This document shows, in pieces, positions 54,150-64,000 of a stretch of 64,000 nucleotides of DNA. The stretch spans positions 44,807,303 to 44,871,302 of the forward strand of contig CM048591.1 in the NCBI GenBank assembly GCA_026413225.1, written 5' to 3'. This DNA is from Otis tarda (lineage: Eukaryota; Chordata; Aves; Otidiformes; Otididae). Position 1 is the first letter of the stretch; the number at the start of each line of letters is the position of its first letter. The notes beneath the pieces are model-generated. The model worked only from the letters and a program-made list of their open reading frames with translations. It searched no databases and was not told where the DNA came from. A program made the translations under genes and the position numbers.

Positions 54150-54464
54150 GGATTTACCTAAAGGGGTACTACAGGAAATCTCAAGAGGAACTTTTGACAA
54201 GGGCATGTAGTGACAGGACAAGGGGTAATGGCTTTGAACTGAGAGAGAGTAGGTTAAAATTGGACATAAGGAAGAAATTATTTACTCTGAGACTGGTGAG
54301 GCAGTGGAGCAGGTTGCCCATAGAAGCTGGCAGTATTCAAGGCCAGGTTGGATGGGCCTTTGAGCGACCTGGTCTACTGGAAGATGTCCCACCAAACAGC
54401 AGGGGGGTTGGAACTTTATGGTCTTTAAGGTCCCTTTCAATCCAAACCATTCTGTGATTTTATG
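54150..54464 (+). repeat. CR1 LINE 3' fragment
   Basis: It runs from CCTAAAGGGGTACTACAGGA through TAGTGACAGGACAAGGGGTA to TCTGTGATTTTATGA. It covers the end of the CR1 ORF2 (TRACSDRTRGNGFELRESRL in one frame) and the untranslated tail. Confidence 0.93.
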
Positions 54465-55348
54465 ACTCATACAAGATCTGCCTTTCTAGAACGCTCTGAA
54501 AACATTACATCTCCCTCTATCCCCAAAAGGACTGTATCATCATAATAAAGCCTTCTCAGTCCCATTCATTGGGCTATAAGCTTCAGAACCCAAAAACATT
54601 ATTTATTAACCTTTCCTGAAAATAGTAGCCGCTTCACACAAAAAATAATTTTAAAACTTTCTGGTTCTAATGGCAGGGTTGTCTGGGAGCATATGTTCCT
54701 TCTGACCTAAGCCATTTCAAGAAGCTAAAAATAAAACCTTCTTTAATAGCAAAGGCTGAAATAATATCTCAGCACATCCATCTAACTCTTATCTTTTGCC
54801 CAAGGGAACAGTGAGAGATTTGAAAGACATTTCAGAGTGATATCACTGAATTTTGTTTCAAGGCAATACAGTAAATCTCAGATTTGATCAGTGCACACTG
54901 ATGTTAAGCAGATCAATGTGGTTTTCCAAAACAAAAGCCACACTTGAAAGAAACAGGGAGCTTCTAGCTCACCCTTTAACTCTTTGCTTGTTTTACTATA
55001 TCTGAATTGCTTACTTCTCATCACTACACAGTGATCTACCACAAAAAGATAACAACAATATATTACCAAACACAGCAGGAGCTAGAAATTACATGGTGAA
55101 GAGAGAAATAGGCATGGTGAAGAGAAGCACAAACAAGTACACACCTCCATAATCACCTAGAAATGGGATGGCAGTGAAGCACATCTCCTTTCTATATACT
55201 TCCTCAGTAAGACAAAAACTTACATATTTTTGTCTTGCACAATCTAAATAGCAAACCTTCCAAGATCATTTTGGTAACACTCAGGTCACCGTAACGTGGC
55301 AATCTCTCCTAGTCCTTGAGGGATAAAGGTTTTTTTGGGATAGCTCTA

Positions 55349-55745
55349 ATCATAGAATCATAGAATCATAGAATCATAGAACGGTTAGGGTTGGAAGGGA
55401 CCCTCAAAGGTCGTCTAGTCCAACCCCCCTGCAAGAAGCAGGGACATCCCCAACTAGATCAGGTTGCTCAGAGCCTCATCCAGCCTGGCCTTGAATGTTG
55501 CCAGGGATGGGGCTTCCACCACCTCTCTGGGCAACCTGTTCCAGTGTTCTACAACTCGCATTGTAAAAAATTTTTTCCTAATATCCAATCTAAATCTACC
55601 CCCCTCTATTTTAAAACCATTACTCCTTGTCCTATCGCAGCAGGCCCTACTGAACAGCCTCTCCCCATCTTTCTTGTAGGCCCCCATGAGGTACTGGAAG
55701 ACCGCGATAAGGTCTCCCCGGAGCCTTCTCTTCTCCAGGCTGATG
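55349..55745 (-). repeat. CR1 LINE 3' fragment, well preserved, with tandem tail octamers
   Basis: The plus strand shows four ATAGAATC-type octamers (55349-55381) and then the complement of the CR1 3' end. The minus-strand frame reads AYKKDGERLFSRACCDRTRS then NGFKIEGGRFRLDIRKKFFT and EHWNRLPREVVEAPSLATF, the C-terminus of CR1 ORF2. It is the cleanest CR1 copy here and so probably one of the younger ones. Confidence 0.96.
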
Positions 55746-56629
55746 AATGTTAAAATATTCTTGGATTTAGTTTGCTGGACAGAGCTTTTTCACTTAGCCC
55801 AGTTCATTTTCAGTTGACGTCTGTGACAACAGCTGCAATAAAGGCCACACAAAGAAAAATGCAGCTAGTAAGACAATGCAAAGAACTGTCTCTGTAGAAT
55901 ATCTCGTAACCTACACATAAAAATAACATATTTTTACACCACTTCATAAGAAGATAAATCATTACTAACAGTAGTTTAGCTTCACTGTGGCCAGAAACAT
56001 CATGCATCAATTGTGCATGGGCCTCCGATATCAGTAGTCTAAACATTACATAAATCAGACCTTCTTTTGCAGGTTACAGGAAAAGGAGTGAAATTCTGAT
56101 GCTGTTCACATTAGCAGCAAAATTTTTGTTAGTCTCCATGAAGCCTAAATGTCACATTGTGCACTCAAGAGACTGAGAAGCTAGCCCCCATTAGAACTCA
56201 CCAAGTCACTACACCAGAAAAGTTAGATCTACTAGCAAGAGTGGCAAATTCTTATTAGATGTAATTTATTGTTTGCACCCCTTCTCCTACACCCAACCTG
56301 CCAGCTAATGCATCACTCAGTACCTCGTGGGCTATCTCACAGGAAGTTTGACTATAAAGTTTTCATTATCCTCTTCTGGCAAATATTATGCTCCCATATT
56401 GTTTCATGGGAGCCAAAGCAAAGAGGTAAATGAATTATAACTACCTAGACACAGAGTCATTTTTGTACCAAATACAAATTGTACTTTCTCACTTAAACTT
56501 TCACATCCAGTTATCACTGTCTCCTCCAGCTGAAATGCATGATTAGACATTTTTACTGTAACTTCACATGCCTAAAAGGCTTCCTTCAACCTCTTCTCTA
56601 CAGAACACTGCCTCTTCAGAAAAAAAAAA

Positions 56630-57265
56630 AACTGATCTGGGTGTGGTGGTTGACAGCAGGCTCAAGGCAAGTCAGCAGTGTGCCCTGGCAGCAAGGAAGC
56701 CAAACCACATCCTGGGGTGCACCAAACACAGCATACCCAGCCGGTCACAAGAAGCGATCACCCTGCTGTGTTCAGCATTAGTACAGTGTCACCTTGAGTG
56801 CTGCATGCAGTTCTGGGCCCCACAATTTAACAAGGATGTTCAGGTGCAAGGGCTGGAAGGCATGTCCTGTGAGGAGCAGCTGAGGACTCTGGGTTTGTCT
56901 AGCTTGGAGAAAAGCAGGCTGAGGGGCAACCTCATTGCTCTCTACAGGTTCCGGAGGAGGGGACGTGGAGAGGGAGGTACTGATTCTTCTACTGGTACCC
57001 AGTGACAGGATGTGTGGGAATGGTTCAAAGCTTTGCCCAGGGGAGGTTTAGATTGGACATTCAGGAGCATTTCTATACCAAGAGGGTAGACAAACACTGG
57101 AACAGCCTTCCTAGAGAGGTGGTTGAAGTTCCAGGACTGTCAGTGTCAGTGGCAGTGCCCTTAACGATATGCCTTTACTTGGTCAGCCCTGAACTGGTCA
57201 GTCAGTTGGACTAGATGATCATTGTAGGTCCTTTCCAACCGAAATAGTCTAGTCTATTCTATTCT
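56630..57265 (+). mobile_element. CR1 LINE 3' fragment with ORF2 C-terminal region
   Basis: The frame LGVVVDSRLKASQQCALAAR, then HLECCMQFWAP and SLEKSRLRGNLIALYR matches the post-RT part of CR1 ORF2. The nucleotide end is GGACTAGATGATCATTGTAG and a TCTATTCTATTCT tail. It differs from the 55-kb copy (ALYRFRRRGRGEGG in place of the YLKGAYKKDG type), so it is another subfamily. The reading frame shifts near 57000. Confidence 0.93.
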
Positions 57266-60200
57266 GACCTGAACATAAACAAAACCAACCATCCAAGCTT
57301 CCTTCATCATTGAGCCATCTCTCCAATCAACTTGTATCTGTAAACTGCTTAAGTGGAGTACAGAGAAATTTACTTCCTTAAATTTCAGTTCCTCTGGAAA
57401 AAAAAAAAAAACAAAAAACTTGAATTAGAGATTAATTCAAAGATTCACCATGAAATAAACAGCATTCCTCTCTTTCCAGATACTTTGAGCTATCGGCGGA
57501 AGGGGAGTTGCATATATACCAATCCTTGGCACCTTTTGCTTTTTTTTTTGCTTTTCAGATGTTTCACTTTAATTTCTGAAATTAACAAATATGCGGTAAT
57601 TCTCTAGTTCCAAGCTAAATAGAAGAACATACATGAAATTGTAGACAATGAGTTAGAACATTAGTACTCTGTTCAGAAACAGTCATGTATGACCTGCAAC
57701 ATAAAAGAAAAAGGTGTATTCCTTTGTATTAGTAGATCAAGGAACATTCACTCATACCCGTACATACTAAAATTACAAGGAGGCCAGAAGAAAAGCCTAA
57801 AAAAGTTCCTACCAGAAGATAATTTTTCTCCAAGTAAGCTGTGAGGAAGATTCTGCAAATGAGTAGCACAGTCTGAAGACATTCACCTTTAGTTCACCAT
57901 TAAAAAAAAAAGCTGGGGGTAGGCAGGGGAGGCAGGGACAGGCACACAATCTGTTCAGACACAGAGAAGAATGAGTAGCCTTTCTTTCTTGAATTAAATT
58001 GTAAGTTAACACTAAAGGGCTTCATGCTTCCAACAGTTATGCTTCTTTAATAGCCATGCAACTTTGCTTACATTCAAGCTTTACTCCTGACTTACACAGA
58101 TACAAGAAAATAACACACAAGGTCCTAAGCCTTTATTGCAAGTATTTGAACATCAGTTAAAATACTGAGTATGGTATTGATATCCAGAGCTATTCATACA
58201 GTGTACAGAGTTGTCGTGCTTATACTAAGTGAATTCCTTTTCTCCGCAAATCTCTAGAACTGATTTTTTTAAGAGCCTCTAATATTTACTGTAGTAATGA
58301 AGCAAATAGCTTTCATTCTTTCATTGAAATACTTCAGCTCTACAGAGCTAAAGCATTTCTACAGAAGCATAAGGAAGCCGAGGCAGAAACAGAAAATGAC
58401 TTGTCCAAAGTCACTGAAGAAACAAATGACAGAAAGAGATAAAAAGACACAGATCTCATATGTTCTAGCCCATTAGACAACACTACTTCTCAAGGATTTC
58501 CTCAAAGATAATCTGTTATTCAGTCTAAGCTCCTCAAGCATGACACAATGTTTATGCAATTCTGAAGGGCCATATTCCACCAAAAAGAAAATGACCACAC
58601 AACAGTCATGGAAAAGTATTTTCTTTCCAGTTTTTATTATACATACTTACTTTTGCGTGAACTCTAGTGACAGCATAGTAAGTGTAAGTAAAAATTATAC
58701 ATATTTATTCTAACGTCAGTTGAGGGCACTGAAATTCTGTTAAAAGCATTCACATAGTACACATCCAATGAAAGCAAGTTTGCAAAGGAAAGAATGCATT
58801 TCTCTTCGGCATAAAAAAAAAACCTAGCCAGATTCCTGTACTTCTTTTCCTCTCTCTCCCTGACTACTCACACCCAGAAATAGCCATAGAATAAAATCTT
58901 CTGAATAAAGATGTATTTATGGCACTAAGTACACCTGACAGAAAAAGAAAAATGTATTATTCAGAAGAATAAAAATAAGTTCATGACATCCACATCAACA
59001 TTTACACCTTTTTGTTGTACATTATTTTAACACACTCCCACAGACACTTGTCCCTGGAGTCCATTGACAAGGTTTCATGCTATTCACAGGCATTAAATCA
59101 GGCTATTCATGCTTTGAAAACAAGAAGAGATAAGTTTCCTCAGAAACATCCCGAGCAAAGACTTCCAGTGATTCACTCAGTCAAACTCATACTGCAGCAA
59201 CAATTAGCTACATCGGCATTTAGACCGGAGACAGGGCACTGACATTCAAAGCGAAGAGGGATTGATTTAGGGAATTCTCAGTCTGTTATTCCTGCATATT
59301 CTAGGCACATGTACTTTTTAATGTGCTAATAGGGGATCCTGACACTTGCGAGTAAGATTTTTCTTGTATCTGTTCATGAAAAACTTACAATTTAGCAATG
59401 CCACCCTTGCCATGAAATTAAAGCTATATAGTTTTGGTATTCTGTGGGAAGGGAGTTCCTTATGAATTTGGGTCATTCGATGATAGATGAGAACTTTTAA
59501 TGTACAACATAGGAAAACAGTATTAGCTAGTGGTATGTCTCTTGGCCTCTTCTCCTTGAACACTCATATACGTCAGTTTAGTTGTACATGATGATACTTT
59601 ATTACAGTCACTGTTTGGAATATTTGAATACTGTCACATAGTTAATCACAATTTATAAAATAAACACGTCTAGGGAGGAAGGACAGGCTTGCAGTTTGAC
59701 TCCAGGAGGCAGAAGCCTAAGAGTCTGATTTTCACGTCTGACACATCTCCTATATGACATGAAAGAAGTAATTTAAGTTTCCAAGGCCTGTTCTACTTCC
59801 TCTCTACAGAAGCCTGATTAGTACTGCTCTAATTTTGAAGTTTAATAGTACAGTATACTTTTAAACTTTTTTTTTTAAAAATCAAACTTAAGATACATCT
59901 CTGATAACATGACATTTGTTCCATTTGCAAGTAAAAATAATTTATTCCGCTCACAAATTTACAAAGTTCCTTGTGCTGCGGTAGCATTATGGACTTTATT
60001 TTGCCAGCTTACCACAACCAATACTGTGCATATTACATCTGAGCAAGTAATCTGTCTTCAGATTGTGTCCAATAGTATCTGTACAATTCATGACTAGTAA
60101 GTTTAGGAAAATATAGCATTGCTTACCTACAGAATTTCTACTAAAAGTTACACATGTATGCATAAGTTCTATGTCAGAACCCTGCAACCACATGCAAGGC

Positions 60201-62137
60201 TGACATTTAAAAATTAATAACAGAAACCTCTTGCAAATATCGTAAGTCTGACACGAGGCCATCCTTCACCATTACATAGTTAGAGTAAAAGCACTCTTGA
60301 AAAGATGTTAAAGAACCTGTAACTAAAAATTTCTGATTCAGAAGATTTAAATTATAATTGCTAAATTAATATAATTATTCTTTATTATTTATTTATTATA
60401 GATTTATCTTTATGTTTAATTAGTTCATGAGAATATTTTTGTAATAGGAATACAGTGTTCAGTTCCAAATCATCACACACCATTTGTCATAGCCATCTAA
60501 AATCAATATCACTTCTATAGTAATACTTAAGTCTTACTAATTTTTAAATACTTTTGCAATACCCACAAAGTTATTGGCCCTCACCCAGGAGAAAATATTT
60601 AACATATTCTACATTCCTATAACTTACAAAGTAGACTAACTGTGTGGTTCTAAAGTAATCTCAGAAGTTGGTGGGATGTGCCACAAAGTTTCAAGACACA
60701 AAGGATTTTTTCAAATTACAAAGCTACATGAAAGAAAACACAGATTTTTAAGGAGCATTACCATTGTCTTTGTTTTATCAAGATTAATAATAATGGCAGT
60801 TATTTATTATAACATTAACCAGAAAATTCAGTCTGGGAATATGCTTCTTGGTGAAAGGTAAATTGTTTAATTTGAGATTTGACTTGATTTTTGAGAGATG
60901 TTCTACTGTTTATACATGTAATAAGATCTTTACAACTTGGCATACCTTTGCACATTTTTTTAAATCAAGTTGGCATAAAATATGTTGTATTACTTAAAAA
61001 AAAAATCTGGTAAGTTGAAGACTGAAGATTTTTATTTGGGATTAATCTCATGTAATATACGCATCTTCCTGTAAATGTGAAAAATTATTCCATGTATATC
61101 GAGGGATTCTAACATTTTCTTAATTACTGTTTCAGAAAAAAACTGTTTCACCCATCCTTCACAAGATCTTTTACCCACCTTTTGAAAGATATTTTTGTGA
61201 AATACAGCACCTTCACAACTGTCGGTCAGTATACTGAACATATGGCTTAGGGAAAAAGAAATATAGGAAATTACGGTGTAAGACTACACTGAGTGCACAA
61301 GGCTGCCCCATTAACAGGAGAGCAACTGTGTGTAGTACCTCCAAATCGGTATCCTTTGTTGCTTTAACTCTCCATAACATCACTGTTAAAAATCCAACTC
61401 CCACTGATGTCCCTTATGACACTTTCACCCACAGTATCCTATAGTTAATTTCACGCGCATACTATCCAGTTGGCCTGTGTGCATGTGCTAACTTGATAGA
61501 TGACTACTGACAAACAAAATGTGTAACAAAAGTCTCTCTCCTTGATGCTGCCCCCAATTTTTAGAAAATATATAGGACTAGAATTGTTTTCAAAGCTTTA
61601 TCGTGTGTTCAGACTTGGTTAAAAGTGACTAACATGTTCAATTCTTAGTAGCCACAGGCACAAAGATGCAGAATCATACAGACCTCATTTCCCATTTCCC
61701 TCACTTCTTTTTTAAGATAAAAAGCACAGAAATTATTATAAAAACCTGGTCCATGCCTATAGGTGAAAAGATAACCTTTAGAATCTGTCCTCTACTTGTA
61801 ATTTGCCACTGCCACGTTCTCTAAAGACAAGTATCCATTGAGGGGCAAGTGTAGCAGCATTTATATTCTCTTCACAAACCAACCACCAGAGGATAACCAT
61901 CATAAACGTTCGGCAGGCCTGCTTCCATCCAAGGGATGGCAGTAGCGAACAAACATCCACATAGAAGTGAGACTGCACCAGCGAGGAAGAAAGATAAACA
62001 AGAAGGATTTCCAGCAATGACAAAATTCAACAGACAGAAGATTTTCATAGACCTGTCAGTAGCTCAAGATATACTTTGATAAATATCTCAGTTTCTGCTT
62101 CAGATATCATATGATGATGAATTCTTACGACACGTTT

Positions 62138-62181
62138 TTTGAACCTCAAAGGTTCAAAGGTTTCAGGTTTTGAACCTGAAA
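62138..62181. other. Two adjacent perfect short hairpins
   Basis: TTTGAACCT-CAA-AGGTTCAAA (62138-62158) and TTTCAGGTT-TTG-AACCTGAAA (62161-62181) each have perfect 9-base arms and a 3-base loop. They share the TGAACCT core. The function is unknown. Confidence 0.6.
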
Positions 62182-62679
62182 GGAAGATAAACACAAAAAC
62201 AAGTAACACAGTACATAATCAATCTAACTCAGAAAATATGTTGAATGTTACCTCGTTTAACGGCTGCAGACAAGGAACCTTTCCTTTTACAAAAAAGATT
62301 CATAGACTTTGCACTGGGGTGAAAAAAAAAAAAAAGAGCTTCAGATCCTTATAATTACGTATTGGAAAAAAATCCTAAATGCTTAAGATTCTCCCAGTTT
62401 TCAAAGGCCCATCACCAAAACATTATGTTCCACAAATTTTATCTAAAGGATTCTTCACTGTAATATAGAGCAGTAACCATTATCTCATTTTCATTGTTCT
62501 TCCACATCAAAAATGGCAGTTTGAAAAATTTTTAAGAGGAGTGAAAGGTACTGGTTTAACTACCTAAGTTTGTGAACCAAAACCGAAAATAAAAATGGCA
62601 ACTTCTCCAAACACTTAAGAGGCATTGGTCTTCCCTAATCATCAGTTTAAATGGAAGACAAGCTGCACTGACAGTATTC

Positions 62680-63342
62680 AGCCCCGAGGACAAGGACTTG
62701 GGGATGCCGGTGGACGAGAAGTTCAACATGAGCCAGCAACGTGCGCTTGCAGGCCAGAAAGACAACCACATGCGTGACCAGCAGGTTGAGACCCCACCTG
62801 CAGTACTGCGTCTAGCTCTGGAGCCCTCAGCACAAGACATAAACCTCTTGGAGCAAGTCCAGAGGAAGGCCACGAAGACGATCAAAGGGCTGGAGCACCT
62901 CTCCTATGAGGACAGGCTGAGAGAGTTGGGGCTGTTCAGCCTGGAGAAGAGAAGGCTCCGGGGACACCTTACAGCAGCCTTCCAGTACCTAAAGGGGGCC
63001 TACAAGAAGGACGGGGAGAAACTTTTTAGCAAGGCGTGTTGTGACAGGATAACAGGTAATGGTTTTTAAAGAGAAGGAGGTAGATTTAGACTTGATGATA
63101 AGAGAGAAATTTGGAAAATGATATAAGGAAGACATTTTTTACAATGAGGGTGGTGGAACACTGGCATAGGTTGCCCAGAGAGGTGGTGGATGCCCCATCC
63201 GTGGAAACATTCAAGGGCAGGTTGGATGGGACTCTGAGCAACCAGATTCAGTTGAAAATGTCCCTGCTTCTTGCACATAGGTTGGACTGGATGACCTTTA
63301 AAGGTCCCTTCCAACCCAAACGATTTATGGTTCTATGATTCT
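62680..63342 (+). mobile_element. CR1 LINE 3' fragment near the FANCC promoter
   Basis: One frame reads DEKFNMSQQRALAGQKDN, then LLEQVQRKATKTIKGLEHLS and LRELGLFSLEKRRLRG, the C-terminal part of CR1 ORF2. The part between QKDN and LLEQVQ is much shorter than in other CR1 copies and reads unlike them, so there is an internal loss. The 3' end has AGGTTGGACTGGATGACCTT and TTCTATGATTCTG. It ends about 0.5 kb from the CpG island. Confidence 0.94.
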
Positions 63343-63869
63343 GCAAAAGCATACTGTGCTGGAGTTCCTCCACTACAGCAGATGTCTGTGTGTGTCAGAC
63401 AGAACTGTACAAAAGTTGGCACATCTGCTAAATCACAAACAAAGCTGTAAACTTTTTACTCCCTCTCTCTGTAAACCATTTAGGGAGGCATCTATGTACT
63501 GTAGTTGCACTGATCTCATACACATATTACAAAATGGCATTTTATCACTCAGTTTCCAAAGTTCCTAGAACGTAGGGGAACAGAAAATACAGACAGTGCA
63601 GATGTGGAAGTCTGTCTCTTTCCAAATGTCTTCAGTACCAGATGACATTGACCAAGTACTAGCTGTTACCTGGGACACGCATGTGGCCCCATGTATTTCC
63701 ATTATCACAAACCATTCCCATCTTTGACAGCCCACAGCCTAGCCAGCATTCTCCCCAAAAACCTCAGCCCTTGTTTGTGGAAGTATGACACGACTACTTT
63801 CCCCCTGCGTTAAGGCAAGAACGAGGCACAGCGACAGCAAGGCACAAAACACCCAACGACCACCTCACA

Positions 63870-64000
63870 CGGGAGGGGGAAGCAGCGGGGGGAAGCCCCC
63901 GGGCCTGCAGCTCACAGGACGCACGATCCAGCGCAGCGCCGGCCTCGACGCCACGGCCGCCTTCGGCTGGCAGAGCGGAGAGCCCCGGGGCGGGGCGGCG
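63870..64000 (-). promoter_or_regulatory. FANCC: CpG island, probable FANCC promoter / exon 1 region
   Basis: The sequence changes abruptly from AT-rich intron to GC-rich DNA. By my count the last 100 bases hold about 15 CpG dinucleotides, whereas most of the window is CpG-poor. The extreme end contains GC-box (Sp1-type) matches, GGGGCGGGGC near 63987-63996. It lies upstream of exon 2 on the minus strand, where the promoter and a non-coding first exon are expected. Possible exon 1 donors on the minus strand are CCT|GTGAGC (GT at 63915-63914) and CGT|GTGAGG (GT at 63868-63867); neither can be proven here. The island continues beyond the window, so the transcription start may lie outside it. 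Confidence 0.75.

Larger units (their letters stand above)
48841..63869 (-). other. FANCC: FANCC intron 1 (approximate right limit)
   Basis: About 15 kb between the inferred first exon and exon 2. It holds CR1 fragments at 54150-54464, 55349-55745, 56630-57265 and 62680-63342, a CpG-rich patch at 52255-52365, paired short hairpins at 62138-62181, and a G-rich run at 57912-57939. Elsewhere I see only AT-rich sequence, poly(A) or poly(T) runs and short chance reading frames. The right limit depends on the unproven exon 1 donor. Confidence 0.8.
1..64000 (-). other. FANCC: FANCC gene locus (5' portion, exons 2-8 visible)
   Basis: The minus strand carries the first half of FANCC, a helical-repeat subunit of the nuclear Fanconi anaemia core complex. 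With FANCE and FANCF it helps bring FANCD2-FANCI to the FANCL ubiquitin ligase during interstrand crosslink repair; this is known for the family. Seven exons with GT/AG boundaries join into one 284-codon frame without stops, matching human residues 1-281 with a three-residue gain in exon 5. Intron phases follow the human gene. The remaining exons, including the C-terminal half, lie beyond position 1. Exon 1 is expected to be non-coding and to lie in the CpG island at the right edge, but its limits are not proven. The gene therefore runs across essentially the whole window, and everything else listed is intronic or promoter sequence. Confidence 0.95.

Noticed and set aside
57912-57939. G-quadruplex candidate in intron 1
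   Set aside because: Only three clear G-runs of three or more plus a GG, so a stable four-tract structure is doubtful.

Overview
The window is vertebrate nuclear DNA, almost certainly from a bird. It is AT-rich and intron-dominated, and it carries many CR1 LINE 3' ends with the avian CR1 tail (ATTCTATG-type octamers), one solo LTR of the avian ERVL type, and very little else that is repetitive. No prokaryotic-style gene clusters, CRISPR arrays or recognisable RNA genes were seen. The species cannot be named from the sequence alone.

One protein-coding gene explains the window: FANCC (Fanconi anaemia complementation group C), on the minus strand. Seven coding exons were found by matching short conserved blocks to the human protein from memory and then fixing GT/AG boundaries. 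In transcript order they are exon 2 (48667-48840, start codon at 48831), exon 3 (46963-47047), exon 4 (41216-41310), exon 5 (11017-11136), exon 6 (10156-10220), exon 7 (8274-8438) and exon 8 (6206-6362). Together they give 852 coding bases (284 codons) in one open frame. Exon lengths equal the human ones as I recall them (165 coding, 85, 95, 65, 165 and 157), except exon 5, which is 9 bases longer. The rest of the protein lies beyond the left end. The right end runs into a CpG island (about 63870-64000, continuing out of the window) that is the likely promoter and non-coding exon 1 region.

Layout from left to right: 1-6205 is part of intron 8; 6206-11136 holds exons 8 to 5, closely spaced; 11137-41215 is a 30-kb intron 4 holding a solo ERVL-type LTR, several CR1 fragments and an unexplained GC-rich block at about 28870-29440; 41216-48840 holds exons 4 to 2; 48841 to about 63.9 kb is intron 1, with four CR1 fragments and a small CpG-rich patch at 52255-52365. 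By established synteny (FANCC and PTCH1 are Z-linked in chicken) this is probably Z-chromosome sequence, which is an inference.

The observations most worth checking are four same-orientation copies of a CTCF-core-like 12-mer, the GC-rich block in intron 4, the CpG patch with a strong splice-donor match in intron 1, and inverted CR1 pairs that could form double-stranded RNA in the FANCC pre-mRNA. I found no convincing new biological system; most other open reading frames look like chance or CR1 remnants.
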